From NCBI GenBank assembly GCA_021777835.1, contig JAJYDC010000011.1, positions 1-64,000 on the forward strand: a stretch of DNA of 64,000 nt. The letters run 5' to 3'. Positions 1 to 10,966 of this stretch are shown here, piece by piece (position 1 is the first letter of the stretch; every line of letters begins with the position of its first letter). The notes beneath the pieces were generated by a model. The model searched no databases. It saw nothing but the letters and a program-made list of their open reading frames with translations, and was not told where the DNA came from. Made by a program: the position numbers and the translations under genes. The stretch comes from Bacteroidota bacterium (GTDB lineage Bacteria; Bacteroidota; Ignavibacteria; Ignavibacteriales; Ignavibacteriaceae).

Positions 1-701
1 GAAATACATGCTAGAATTATTGAAATACTCAATCTGAATTGATTATATTATTATAAATGGAAAAATTACACTATTATTTATCTGTGTTTTTTATCTCTGT
101 TAAGGTTACCTTTTATTATGAGTCAACACGAACTGAAATTATGCAAAAATGAATTCTATAAAGGAAAGAGCCTTAATCAATTATTCCCACAGCTAGCCAG
201 AACCTTCGGAGAAAGTGAGAATACATTTTTTGCCTATTTTTAGAATACTTGAGACCCGCTTTCATAAGTAAGACATATATTATTCACAGTTTCGCTTAAC
301 TTCTCTTAGGAAACTAAGACACTGCAAATTCCCCCTACCCCTTACCTATTCAAACCCATGATTACTGCTTAATGATTTGATATAATACCATATATGGATT
401 AATAACATTATCCCTCTCAAAGAATCCTTGCATATATGACAATACTTTCTGATTTATCACACCGAATAAGAACACAATAGAGTAACTGATCTATGCTTCA
501 TGAATATTGTCCAATATAAATTTATTATTATATTTCTTATTATAATTAAAAGCTTGATGTAGTTTGGGTAGTGATACCGCTCTAATCGACGGATGAACAA
601 ATTCATTTCCCCGAATACAGTATATGATTAGTTATAACTTTTCACCTTCTGTATTTGCCCATCTAAGCCAGTATCTTAAACCAACATGAGGAATTCTTGA
701 T

Positions 702-2849
702 ATGATCCGAAATATTTATATAACTCTTATGGTAATATTGTCATTTGGGTTAGTCTCCTTTGTCCTTGCAGCAGCTAATACTAATACTCAAGGAGATAAA
801 TCATCGTCTGAACGTAATAATCCTTTCTTCACCGAAAGTAAACTTCCCTTCCAGGCTCCGCCTTTTAACAAGATTAAGGACAGTGACTACAAACCGGCAA
901 TTGAAGAGGGTATGAAACAGCAGCTTGCTGAAATCCAAAAGATTGCCGACAATCCGGCTAAACCTACATTCGAGAATACACTTGTTGCTCTAGAAAAAAG
1001 CGGCCAGTTACTCGATAGAGTCTCAATGGTATTTAATGCTGTTACAAGTGCCAATACAGACTCTCTGCTTCAAAGTGTACAAGAGGAAGAAGCTCCAAAG
1101 CTTGCGGCTCATAACGATGCAATATTTCTAAACACCAAACTATTTGAAAGAGTTAAAGCAATTTATGAAAAACGAGCTGAACTTAAGCTCAACCATGAAT
1201 CGCTTAAGCTAGTTTCATATTATTATGACAAGTTCGTACGTGAAGGCGCTAACTTATCTAATGAAGATAAAACAAAACTTAAGAAATTAAATGAAGAAGA
1301 AGCGACTCTTATTGCTAAATTTGATAACAAATTATTGGCAGGCACTAAAGCTGGAGCATTAATAGCAAGTGACACTTCAAAATTAGACGGGCTCTCACAA
1401 GCAGAAATTGATGCAGCAGCACAGTCCGCTACCTCGCGTGGTCTAACAGGAAAATGGCTGATACCATTGCAAAATACAACCCAGCAGCCTGACCTTCAGA
1501 TTCTAACTAACAGAGAAACCCGTAAAGAGCTTTTTGAGAAATCCTGGAACAGGAATGAACTAAATGATGCAAATGATACCCGTTCCGATATAGAACGTAT
1601 TGCAAAAATCCGTGCTGAGCAAGCTCACTTATTGGGTTTCCCAAACTATGCTGCTTGGAGACTCGAGAATCAAATGGCTAAAACTCCACAAGCAGTAGAG
1701 AAATTCCTAGCTGGTCTAGTTCCGGCAACCGTGGCAAACAAACAAAAAGAAGCAGCTGATATCCAAGCTTTTATAAATAAATCAGGCGACAATATTAAAC
1801 TGGAACCTTGGGATTGGAATTATTATGCTAACAAATTACGCAAGTCACGCTTTAATTTCGATGAATCAGAAGTAAGACCATATTTTGTATTAGAAAATGT
1901 ACTTCAGAAAGGTCTCTTCTACGAAGCACACGAACTATATGGATTAACATTTAAAGAACTTCACAATATTCCTGTTTACCAGAAGGACGTCAGAGTCTTC
2001 GAAGTCTTTGATAAAGATGGTTCACCACTTGCCCTCTTTTATGCCGACTATTTTAAACGTGATAATAAATCCGGCGGCGCCTGGATGGATAATCTAATGC
2101 AGCAGTCTAAACTTCTGGGAACAAAACCGGTAGTTTATAATATAACTAACTTTACAAAACCAGCACCGGGACAGCCCGCATTATTAAGCTATGACGACGT
2201 TACTACTATGTTCCATGAATTCGGTCATGCACTTCACGGAATGTTTGCTGATGAAGAGTACCCAAGTCTTTCAGGTACCAATGTGCCACGTGACTTTGTT
2301 GAATTCCCTTCTCAGTTTAATGAACACTGGGCGCTTAATCCTCAAGTATTAAAACATTATGCTTTAAACTATAAAACCGGCAAGCCAATGCCACAGGAAC
2401 TAGTTAATAAGATTAAAGAATCATTAACGTTTAACCAAGGATATGATTTTACAGAGATTCTTGCAGCATCTGATTTGGATATGGCGTGGCATACATTGCC
2501 TGTAAGCGCACCCTTACAAAATGCTGATGAGTTTGAAACTGCAAGCCTGAAGAAAGATGGTTTATTTATTCCTCAGGTACCCACACGTTATCGATCGAGC
2601 TATTTCCTACATATTTGGGGCAATGGATACGCCGCTGGTTATTATGCTTACCTCTGGTCTGAAATGCTGGACGATGATGCATATGACTGGTTTATGACTC
2701 ATGGGGGACTCACCCGGAGCAATGGTGAACGTTTCCGTAATATGATACTTTCTCGCGGAGCAACTGAAGACTACGGGAAGATGTTCCGTAATTTCACCGG
2801 TCATGATCCACGAATTGAGACAATGCTAAAAGATCGAGGTCTCAAATAA
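702..2849 (+). CDS. dcp: M3 family zinc oligopeptidase (peptidyl-dipeptidase Dcp-like), exported
   Basis: 715 aa ORF; HEFGHALHGMF matches the M3 HExGH zinc motif; N-terminal hydrophobic signal segment. Confidence 0.88.
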   Translation: MIRNIYITLMVILSFGLVSFVLAAANTNTQGDKSSSERNNPFFTESKLPFQAPPFNKIKDSDYKPAIEEGMKQQLAEIQKIADNPAKPTFENTLVALEKSGQLLDRVSMVFNAVTSANTDSLLQSVQEEEAPKLAAHNDAIFLNTKLFERVKAIYEKRAELKLNHESLKLVSYYYDKFVREGANLSNEDKTKLKKLNEEEATLIAKFDNKLLAGTKAGALIASDTSKLDGLSQAEIDAAAQSATSRGLTGKWLIPLQNTTQQPDLQILTNRETRKELFEKSWNRNELNDANDTRSDIERIAKIRAEQAHLLGFPNYAAWRLENQMAKTPQAVEKFLAGLVPATVANKQKEAADIQAFINKSGDNIKLEPWDWNYYANKLRKSRFNFDESEVRPYFVLENVLQKGLFYEAHELYGLTFKELHNIPVYQKDVRVFEVFDKDGSPLALFYADYFKRDNKSGGAWMDNLMQQSKLLGTKPVVYNITNFTKPAPGQPALLSYDDVTTMFHEFGHALHGMFADEEYPSLSGTNVPRDFVEFPSQFNEHWALNPQVLKHYALNYKTGKPMPQELVNKIKESLTFNQGYDFTEILAASDLDMAWHTLPVSAPLQNADEFETASLKKDGLFIPQVPTRYRSSYFLHIWGNGYAAGYYAYLWSEMLDDDAYDWFMTHGGLTRSNGERFRNMILSRGATEDYGKMFRNFTGHDPRIETMLKDRGLK

Positions 2850-2870
2850 TCGCATTTGAATATTTAAGGT

Positions 2871-2891
2871 CTTCCAGCATCTAGCTGGAAG
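2871..2891. terminator. hairpin CTTCCAGC-atcta-GCTGGAAG downstream of the M3 peptidase gene
   Basis: perfect 8-bp inverted repeat 22 nt after the stop codon; weak T tract. Confidence 0.4.
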
Positions 2892-2920
2892 TCTATAAAT
2901 TTATTACTAATAAAATAAAG

Positions 2921-2944
2921 AAAGCCGGCGTAAAGCCGGCTTTT
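2921..2944. terminator. bidirectional intrinsic terminator between convergent genes
   Basis: AAAGCCGGC-gtaaa-GCCGGCTTTT hairpin with A-rich and T-rich flanks, between convergent CDSs. Confidence 0.8.
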
Positions 2945-2977
2945 CATTTTTATCAATAACTGAGAAATTAGTTTAGC

Positions 2978-4216
2978 TCAAGTTTCTTTCTCAACTTTAA
3001 TCTCTTTATTCTTTGATGCCCGCAATCTAACAATTATTACAATGATAATTATAATAAGCAATGGAATTACTATGTATAACCAGGTAAATGACGTTGCCAT
3101 TGCAATATCTTTCCATTGTGCTATCTTACTGTCTATAACACCTATCTGAGTATCAGTAATTAACTTATTATCCATCAAGAAAGGCACCCAGTTAGGCTTA
3201 ATATTTCCATTCCAGACAGTATCGGCAAATACCATGTACGTACCCTTAGATTCACTTTCGTTTGTGCTGAAATTCTGTATTTCAGAACTTATATAAGATG
3301 TTACTGCCTGAGTGAACTCATCACCGCTAGAAAATTGATTGAGAATAATTCCATGCATAGCAAACGCCTGGTTAATCGAACTCCATGCTTGTTGAACTAT
3401 GGCATTATCCCAGGCTGCCAAAGCAGTATCTATGCCTTTCAAATCTTTCACACTTTCATGCTTCTTAGAATATATATCTATTATTTGAGGGCCAGCTGTT
3501 TTCCACATTTTTTTAAACTGCTGTTGTTGAGCTTGGACTGACTTTAGATCATTTGGGGTAAGCGCGGCTGCACCTAAGAATTTAATATTATCATCAATTG
3601 ATTTCCTAATATTAGATATCATATCCATTTTCTTAAATCTAGAGTAAATCTTCTGCTGATCCGAACTAGATAAATTTGAGCTCTGTAATGAAGAAGGCGG
3701 CATTAAACTGTCTATCATGGACATGATTAGTTTATCTCTCTTAAACAAGGAGTATCTTAACTCAGAGATTATTCGATTTAGCCGCTCAACATCGGTCTTG
3801 TTCTGAGACTGAGCCTCCTGCAACTTAGCTAGTAAATCCGCATTTTGACTATTCAAAGTATCAATCTGCATTTGAAGCTGTGATACTTTGGACTGAAGTG
3901 TAGTAATCTGACCAAAGTCCCCTTGTCGCAGCGTAAGTGCATTATTAAGTTTCGTAATAGTACCATTAAAGTCATCAGGATAAAGGCTCTTATCTAATAA
4001 ATCCTTTTTAGATATAAAGTCAGAACTTAATTGATCTATCTGAGCCTTGATTTGAGTAAGCTGATCAGCAGTTGATGCGCTTTTAATAGACTCACCAATA
4101 TCCTTGACCTTTGATTTGAAACTCTGTACTGTCTCATAGTCCTGCTGCGCATAATTTACCCCATTGAAAAAAAGAATAACAAAGAATACTGCTAATAAAA
4201 TATTTATCTTTTTCAT
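2978..4216 (-). CDS. hypothetical exported protein with coiled coil and C-terminal transmembrane segment
   Basis: 412 aa; signal peptide, long Q/L/S heptad-like region (LQSKVSQLQMQIDTLNSQ), C-terminal TM WLYIVIPLLIIIIIVIIV. Confidence 0.65.
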   Translation of the reverse strand: MKKINILLAVFFVILFFNGVNYAQQDYETVQSFKSKVKDIGESIKSASTADQLTQIKAQIDQLSSDFISKKDLLDKSLYPDDFNGTITKLNNALTLRQGDFGQITTLQSKVSQLQMQIDTLNSQNADLLAKLQEAQSQNKTDVERLNRIISELRYSLFKRDKLIMSMIDSLMPPSSLQSSNLSSSDQQKIYSRFKKMDMISNIRKSIDDNIKFLGAAALTPNDLKSVQAQQQQFKKMWKTAGPQIIDIYSKKHESVKDLKGIDTALAAWDNAIVQQAWSSINQAFAMHGIILNQFSSGDEFTQAVTSYISSEIQNFSTNESESKGTYMVFADTVWNGNIKPNWVPFLMDNKLITDTQIGVIDSKIAQWKDIAMATSFTWLYIVIPLLIIIIIVIIVRLRASKNKEIKVEKET

Positions 4217-4680
4217 TTTGCTTCCTCCTTAACTATTCCTTTTTCAGTGAGGTTAACTTTGTTGGCACCATTTTCCCCGTACACGAGCTCGATATATGGA
4301 GGTCTTTGGTTGAAGGCTGGATTTAGAATCCCAACTTTATCAGATATCTCTATTTTCTTTTCTAATCGAAAAGTGCCCTCTTCAACATTAAACACGTAGA
4401 CATTCTTGAAATTCTTAGCAACCATAAAGTAATATCCGTTAGCATTTCTAATTACTCTAAGTTGCTGGTTTTGATAACCTAGTGAATCGCCTGTCTCTTT
4501 TAAGAACAATTCACGGGCATCAAAATCAATTGAGTAACGCTTTATATCAACTTTACCATTATTGTCGACATTTAGCACAGACTCTACAGGCCAGGCAAAA
4601 TTGGCAGGCTTTAATATTAAAGTAGAACATGCGCTAATGAATAATAAGGAAGCAACTAACAATAATTTGAGCGTCTTCAT
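4213..4680 (-). CDS. hypothetical lipoprotein
   Basis: 155 aa; lipobox LFISAC; 4-nt overlap with the downstream coiled-coil gene. Confidence 0.65.
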   Translation of the reverse strand: MKTLKLLLVASLLFISACSTLILKPANFAWPVESVLNVDNNGKVDIKRYSIDFDARELFLKETGDSLGYQNQQLRVIRNANGYYFMVAKNFKNVYVFNVEEGTFRLEKKIEISDKVGILNPAFNQRPPYIELVYGENGANKVNLTEKGIVKEEAK

Positions 4681-4948
4681 GAATCCTCCTATAATTGTTG
4701 TGAATATTAGGATTATTTAATAAGTAACTACCCTGATTCAGTATTCTTAAGGAAGATACTTCTTCAAAATGTTTGATGCAATAAGACGCCTCACACTGGC
4801 AATATAATTATTGTAGAATGAATTAAATGAAAATAAGCAAGAGACTCAAAAATTCCACTTTTTTACCAAAATGATAGTTTTTTTTAACTTCTTTGCAGTA
4901 ATACCCAAGGATACTTTTAGATGACCGTAAATATTTTTACCCATGAAA

Positions 4949-5362
4949 TTATTTAACTTTCTTTAGTGCTTCCAACATTATCTGGTACAAATCCTTCCTA
5001 GTGAATGGCTTAGAAATATAATGAGTAAAGCCTGATGATAAGAAATGTTCTTTATCTCCCGCCATTGCATACGCCGTAAATGCTATTATGGGTATTTCAT
5101 TATAACCTTCTAATTCTCTTATCTTTTTAGTAGTTTCAATTCCATTCATTTCCTTACCAAGATTTATGTCCATTAGGATTACCGAATAAGCATTTGTACT
5201 TGCTTTTTGAACTGCATCTTTGCCATTAGCAGTACTATCAACATTAAAGTAATTACTTAAATATGTTTCAGTAAGCTTTCTTGAAAATAAATCATCCTCA
5301 ACTAATAAAATGTCTAACTTTTCTTTGTCACTTAAGAATTCTTCAAATTGTTTTATATCCAT
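4949..5362 (-). CDS. stand-alone receiver-domain response regulator
   Basis: LLVEDDLFSRKLTE...VILMDINLG...PIIAFTAYA...YISKPF: complete REC motif set. Confidence 0.9.
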   Translation of the reverse strand: MDIKQFEEFLSDKEKLDILLVEDDLFSRKLTETYLSNYFNVDSTANGKDAVQKASTNAYSVILMDINLGKEMNGIETTKKIRELEGYNEIPIIAFTAYAMAGDKEHFLSSGFTHYISKPFTRKDLYQIMLEALKKVK

Positions 5363-5417
5363 TTTTATTATTAGTCCCTACTTTATTTGACTACTTTTAT
5401 TTAATTATTTTCTTTAA

Positions 5418-7688
5418 CTATATATTGCTAGGAAGTTTTATAGTAAATACTGTTCCTTTATTGGATTCACTCTCCAATGAAATTATACCATTCATTTTCT
5501 CAACAAAATGTTTTGTTATTGTTAATCCTAAACCTGCTCCTTCATATTTTCTAGAATATCCTTCACTCACTTGACGAAATTCTTCAAAAATTAGCTTCTG
5601 ACTTTCTTCTGGTATCCCTATGCCGGTATCTATAATTTTGATAATTGCAAATTCTTTAGAATCAGTGATCTCTTTCTCTACTTTAATAATAACACCACCT
5701 TTTGCAGTAAACTTTACGCCATTATTTATAAGGTTTTCTATTACTTCTTTGCACATTCTTTCGTCTAAATTTACATTGAAGTTCTGAAGTGCAGTATCAA
5801 GTTCAATATATAGTCCTTTAGTCTCTACCGTGCTTCTTAACGATTCTATAGTTTGATTTACCATATCAATTAGATTAAAGAATGAATTATTTATTTGAAG
5901 GCTATCAGATTCTATCTTAGAAAGATCAAGAATCAAATTCAAAGTTTCTAAAAGTCTATTGCCGCTCACAAATATAGCCTCTATCATATCTACGTATTGG
6001 CTATTCGAGAGCTCATTCCGAAGAATATCGGAAAATCCAAGAATTCCTATTAATGGAGTTCGAAGTTCATGACTCATATTTGCAAGGAAATTAGATTTTA
6101 AGCGGCTCATTTCTTCTGCTTTTTCTTTAGCTTGTATCAACTCTTCAAGAGTTTGCTTATTCTTAGTTATGTCCAGCAAAATACCCCTAAGCCCCACAGC
6201 TTTGTCATTAGCAATAATCGGGCGCGCGTATACCAAACAAGGAAATTCAGAACCATCTTTCCGTATTGCCATAAGTTCTATTCCCCCCAAAAGCTTCCCC
6301 CTTAGTGTTTCGGCAAACTTTTCTAAAAGAAATCCACTTTCTTTAGAATAGACCACCTGCTGAATAGCTATGCCATTTGAAAGGTCATCTTCAGAATATT
6401 GGAATGTAACAAGCCCTTCTTGGTTTAGATATGTTACTATCATATTTATGTTGGCTTCAAAGACAGTTTGAGGTAATAATTCAGCAAGGTCCTTAAATCT
6501 TTTTTCACTTTCCCTTAAAGCCAGTGCAGCTAATTTCTTGTCATTTATATTTTCGAGCATCGACAGTAAATAAAGCGTTTTACCTTTACTATCCTTAACA
6601 ACCTTTGAAGTTAAATTAGTCCAGAATAAATCCCCTGATTTACTTCTATATCTTTTTTCAAAGCTTACAATATTTAATTCATTTGAAATAACTTTATTGA
6701 ATAAAGTTTTACTCTGTACTTTATCATCATCAAAAGTTACATCGCTTATATTCAAACTACGGAATTCATTTTCATCGTATCCCAACATTTTTTGTAATGC
6801 AATGTTTGCATCCAGATAATTTCCTGAAGGTGATATTCTTGCCATTCCAATTGGTGCGGATTCAAAAATACTTCTATAAAGTTCTTCGCTATCTCTAAGT
6901 TTATTCCTGGTATTTACCAAGTCGGTTATATCATGCAAAATTCCAATTATTCCTGATATTTTATTATCTTCATTATAATATGGCAATAGTTTAGTATCGT
7001 CATACCTGCCATCAAGATAAATAATCCCATTTTGGATATTACCTTTAAGTGCTTCTGCAAAAGCCTCCCCAGCCTTAATAGTCTTACCTTCTAATAATTC
7101 AAAGGGGACATCTTTATACAGCTCTATAAGATTCTTTCCTAATAGTTCTTCACTCTTAATACCAGAAATAATAAAACCTTTACCCTGAGAAAATATTGGG
7201 ACTCCTTTATTATCAGTCATAAATAGTACGACCGGAAAATTGTTAACAATACTAAGAAACTTTTCTTCCTCAACTTTAAGAGATCTTCGAATTAACTTAT
7301 TCTTTTCTTTTTCTTCATGTTCGCTTAATGCCCTATTTATTGCTGGTAAAAGCTTTATTATTTTATCTTTTAATACATAGTCTGTTGCTCCCATTTTTAA
7401 TGCTTCAATAGCGCGCTCTTCACCAATATAGCCTGAAACATATATGTATGGCACATCGGCGGCTAATTCTTTGGCAATTTTTAGTGCTGATAATCCGTCA
7501 AATGACGGTAAAGCAAAGTCCGACAATATAAGATCAAACTTTTCATTGATAAGCGCTTCTTCAAAAGCGTTCTTATTGGAAACCCTTTTAATTTTACACT
7601 GAGTTAATTCGGAAAAAATAGTTTCATGGATTAACATTGCATCATTATCATCATCTTCAAGATGAAGAATATTTATTGTCTTATCCAA
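5418..7688 (-). CDS. REC-PAS-PAS-PAS hybrid sensor histidine kinase
   Basis: N-terminal REC (LHLEDDDND...LILSDFALP), PAS repeats, HisKA NMSHELRTPL, HATPase G1/G2 motifs (DTGIGIP, GAGLGLTI). Confidence 0.92.
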   Translation of the reverse strand: MDKTINILHLEDDDNDAMLIHETIFSELTQCKIKRVSNKNAFEEALINEKFDLILSDFALPSFDGLSALKIAKELAADVPYIYVSGYIGEERAIEALKMGATDYVLKDKIIKLLPAINRALSEHEEKEKNKLIRRSLKVEEEKFLSIVNNFPVVLFMTDNKGVPIFSQGKGFIISGIKSEELLGKNLIELYKDVPFELLEGKTIKAGEAFAEALKGNIQNGIIYLDGRYDDTKLLPYYNEDNKISGIIGILHDITDLVNTRNKLRDSEELYRSIFESAPIGMARISPSGNYLDANIALQKMLGYDENEFRSLNISDVTFDDDKVQSKTLFNKVISNELNIVSFEKRYRSKSGDLFWTNLTSKVVKDSKGKTLYLLSMLENINDKKLAALALRESEKRFKDLAELLPQTVFEANINMIVTYLNQEGLVTFQYSEDDLSNGIAIQQVVYSKESGFLLEKFAETLRGKLLGGIELMAIRKDGSEFPCLVYARPIIANDKAVGLRGILLDITKNKQTLEELIQAKEKAEEMSRLKSNFLANMSHELRTPLIGILGFSDILRNELSNSQYVDMIEAIFVSGNRLLETLNLILDLSKIESDSLQINNSFFNLIDMVNQTIESLRSTVETKGLYIELDTALQNFNVNLDERMCKEVIENLINNGVKFTAKGGVIIKVEKEITDSKEFAIIKIIDTGIGIPEESQKLIFEEFRQVSEGYSRKYEGAGLGLTITKHFVEKMNGIISLESESNKGTVFTIKLPSNI

Positions 7689-7717
7689 AAAACCTCTAAA
7701 GATTGATTTAGTTTTAA

Positions 7718-8170
7718 TTATATACTCATTGAGCTAACAGGCGGAGGTTCGTTTATTACAGCCCAGAATAATCCAAGCTGTTTTACTGCACGAATGAATT
7801 CCTCAAAATCTACTGGTTTAACTACATAGGCATTGGCGCCTAATTTATAACCTTCTACTAAATCTCTTTCTTCTCGTGAGGAAGTTAAGATTACGGCTGG
7901 CACCATCTTAAGGCTATCATCTGATTTAATTTGTTTTAGTACTTCAAGACCCGTAACCTTCGGCATTTTTATATCCAAAAATATGACAGCTGGGTTGCCC
8001 ATTATACGGTCTGCAAATTTTCCACGACAGTACAAGTAATCAAGAGCCTCTTCACCATCGTTCACAACTACTACAACATTTGCAAGATTAAATTCTTCTA
8101 ATGCAGTGAGCGTTAATTCAACATCATTTTTATCATCTTCTGCAATTAGTATTTTTTTTAGCTCATTCAT
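7718..8170 (-). CDS. Rcp1-like response regulator
   Basis: ILIAEDDKNDVELTL...VIFLDIKMPKVTGLEVL...VILTSS...YVVKPVDF; 8-nt overlap with the upstream histidine kinase. Confidence 0.9.
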   Translation of the reverse strand: MNELKKILIAEDDKNDVELTLTALEEFNLANVVVVVNDGEEALDYLYCRGKFADRIMGNPAVIFLDIKMPKVTGLEVLKQIKSDDSLKMVPAVILTSSREERDLVEGYKLGANAYVVKPVDFEEFIRAVKQLGLFWAVINEPPPVSSMSI

Positions 8171-10031
8171 GGTTTTCTCTCATCATATTTAATGTAAAGT
8201 AAAATGTTGCTCCTTGATTAACCTGACCATTAGCCCATACTCTGCCTCCATGACGGTTAATAATTCTTTTAACATTAGCCAGACCTATTCCAGTTCCTTC
8301 AAATTCAGCGCTACTGTGAAGCCTTTGGAATACGCCAAAGAGTTTGTCTATATATTTAGGATCAAATCCGGCACCATTATCTTTTATGCTGAATATATAT
8401 TCATTTTGTTTTGCTTCAACTCCAATTTCAATTACAGGTTCATCTATGTGACTTGTATATTTGACTGCGTTAGATATTAAATTTAAGTAAGCCTGCTTTA
8501 ACATAGATGGATCACCTAATACTTCCGGCATGTTTGATATCTTCCACGTAATATTTCTTTCATTGATCTCATCTTTAAGATCGAGAATAGTTTCTTTAAT
8601 AATATTATTTAGGTTTAGTTTTGACAGATTCATTTCAGATTGAGCCATTCTAGAAAATGAAAGTAAGTCGTCTATAAGCATACCCATTCTTTTTGTCGAT
8701 TCAATAATATAAGAAAAATATTTTTGATTTTTGTCATCTAATAACGAGCTTATATTCTTCTGTAAAATTTGCACGAATCCGGTTATGTGTCTTAAGGGAG
8801 CACGTAAATCATGAGACACTGAATATGAAAAAGATTCAAGTTCTTTATTAGCTTCATCAAGTTGAGAAGTTCTTTTGATTACTAGTTCTTCAAGATTTTC
8901 CCTATATGATTTTAACTCATCTTCCGTTTGTTTTTCACGTGTTATATCTTTTGATAGAATCAATATCCCTTCAGGAATAGGCTCCATGTTAAGAAGAAAC
9001 CACTCTCTATCACCGTTTTCATATATAAATTCATTCTCCATGGTTAGGTGAAGATGATTTTTTAAACACGATTCTAGTTTCGCAAACATTTCAGATTTCT
9101 CAATACCTGGATATATTTCCATCATGGTATTACCAATTAATTCATCCTTCGTTTTCCTACCTTGCGCTGCTGCCGCATTATTGATGTAAAGATATCGAAA
9201 ATCATTACTTATAATTTGAAAGCCTTCCATCATGTAATCTAGAGTTGTCCTATAACGTTTTTCAGCCTTACTTAGTTCCTCTTGTGATCGAATCCTTTCG
9301 GTAATATCCTGCATCGTAACGAGCACTGAAAAACCACCTTCACTATTTATAGGATTAAGTCCTATCTCTAGAGCTATTTCATTTCCATTTTTGCTTAATC
9401 CATAAAGATCGGTTCTCTTTCCAATAATTCGTGGCTTTGGATTTAGAAAGAAATCTTTATGGTGCTTTTGGTGACTTTTAGAGTATTTCTCAGGAATTAA
9501 TATTTCTAGCGATTTTCCTATTAGTTCACCCGGTAGATATTGGAAAAGCGTTTCAGTTTGTTTGTTGGAATAAGTTATTTTCCCTTCTTTATTAACTAAA
9601 AGAATTGCAATTGGGGACGATTCAAGTACCAATTGAAAATTTTCTGATGTTCGTTTCTTTTCAGTTATATCGTTAACAGTAACGAATCGACTATTTCTTC
9701 CTTTATAAATTATATCGTGTGAAATTATTTCCACGTCAAGTAAAGAACCTGACTTGGTCAAATGCCGCCAGCCTGAAGACCACTGATATTGAGAAGTTTC
9801 ATTTTCAATGTTCTTTAGTAGACGCTGCTCGTCTTCTTTTGGTCTAATATCTTTAAGTGATAATTTGTAGAATTCTTGCTTTGAGTAACCGTATATATTT
9901 ACTGCAGCATCATTCACTAGTAAGAATTTTAATGTCTTTAGGTCATATATCCACATAGGAAAAGGGTTTGACTCGAACAGTATATTAAATTGCTCTTCTT
10001 GGCTTATGTGAGTATATTGTTGCTTAGGCAT
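8163..10031 (-). CDS. multi-PAS sensor histidine kinase
   Basis: three PAS domains, HisKA (SVSHDLRAPLRHI), HATPase (NGAGFD, GTGIGLANV). Confidence 0.92.
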   Translation of the reverse strand: MPKQQYTHISQEEQFNILFESNPFPMWIYDLKTLKFLLVNDAAVNIYGYSKQEFYKLSLKDIRPKEDEQRLLKNIENETSQYQWSSGWRHLTKSGSLLDVEIISHDIIYKGRNSRFVTVNDITEKKRTSENFQLVLESSPIAILLVNKEGKITYSNKQTETLFQYLPGELIGKSLEILIPEKYSKSHQKHHKDFFLNPKPRIIGKRTDLYGLSKNGNEIALEIGLNPINSEGGFSVLVTMQDITERIRSQEELSKAEKRYRTTLDYMMEGFQIISNDFRYLYINNAAAAQGRKTKDELIGNTMMEIYPGIEKSEMFAKLESCLKNHLHLTMENEFIYENGDREWFLLNMEPIPEGILILSKDITREKQTEDELKSYRENLEELVIKRTSQLDEANKELESFSYSVSHDLRAPLRHITGFVQILQKNISSLLDDKNQKYFSYIIESTKRMGMLIDDLLSFSRMAQSEMNLSKLNLNNIIKETILDLKDEINERNITWKISNMPEVLGDPSMLKQAYLNLISNAVKYTSHIDEPVIEIGVEAKQNEYIFSIKDNGAGFDPKYIDKLFGVFQRLHSSAEFEGTGIGLANVKRIINRHGGRVWANGQVNQGATFYFTLNMMRENHE

Positions 10032-10500
10032 AGTATAGTTGGAATGTAAAACTTTTGTAAAGTTTCTTATTGTTAAATAACTGCAAGTTTAACTTGGGAA
10101 CAGTTATCCTATATAAAACTAAAAACTTAAGTATATATATTTATTTATTTTAACTAAATATACTAAAAGTTAAATTAAATGGAATGCATTGCTTGTGATT
10201 TATATCAGGGAATTATTATTACTGAGTTTTTTGGTTTTTCTTTGCCTGTGGCGAATAATCAGAACTCAGTGTAAAAAAAGAATCTGGAAAGAATAAAGTA
10301 AGTCTACCTCTGTCTAAAATATGACATATTAATTTATTCTTCAAAGTAATAATTAGAAATAATAATTAAATTGAAGCTTAAGACATTTACATAAATTCTT
10401 TCTCTACTGTATTCTTACTATTAGTATATGTAGTTTTAAGTAGGAAGTAAAAATAAATAATTTTATATTTTAGCAGGTAATAAAACTAAAGGATTACAAA

Positions 10501-10959
10501 ATGAAAAAGTTAACTGTACTTTTGATGTCATTTCTCTTCTCACTGATTTTGCTTATTACGTCTACCCAAGCTCAAGCTCTTGGGACAGTAGGAAAGCTTT
10601 TCACAAAAGATCAAGCGAATCAACTTTTCGGACCTGTTGTAAGTTCACAAACAATAAGTGCAGCTGCATTACGAGCTCTTGCTGAAAGATCACCTAATTA
10701 CATAATGTTTAATCTAATAAATGGTCGACTTGTTGTATTAAATGCAAATAGGAAAATGTTGTCCGGACCAGCGTCAATGACTGCGGTAAGCCCGACTCAA
10801 GTATTTCATTTTTGCAGTGCAAGTAAAATATTGGAGCTTTTGCAAACTAGCGGAGCAACATCCGTTAAAGTAGAGCAAAGGCAAAATAATTTAACAATTA
10901 CTGCGGATAGCCAAACCTTAGAAGATTTCATGTCATGTCCTCCGACTTGCGCTCAATAA
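10501..10959 (+). CDS. hypothetical secreted protein
   Basis: 152 aa with a clear signal peptide MKKLTVLLMSFLFSLILLITSTQAQA. Confidence 0.6.
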   Translation: MKKLTVLLMSFLFSLILLITSTQAQALGTVGKLFTKDQANQLFGPVVSSQTISAAALRALAERSPNYIMFNLINGRLVVLNANRKMLSGPASMTAVSPTQVFHFCSASKILELLQTSGATSVKVEQRQNNLTITADSQTLEDFMSCPPTCAQ

Positions 10960-10966
10960 ATTTTGT

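Noticed and set aside
118-243. 41-codon ORF MSQHELKLCKNEFYKGKSLNQLFPQLARTFGESENTFFAYF in the leading intergenic region
   Set aside because: No recognised family and no supporting context; insufficient evidence for a gene.
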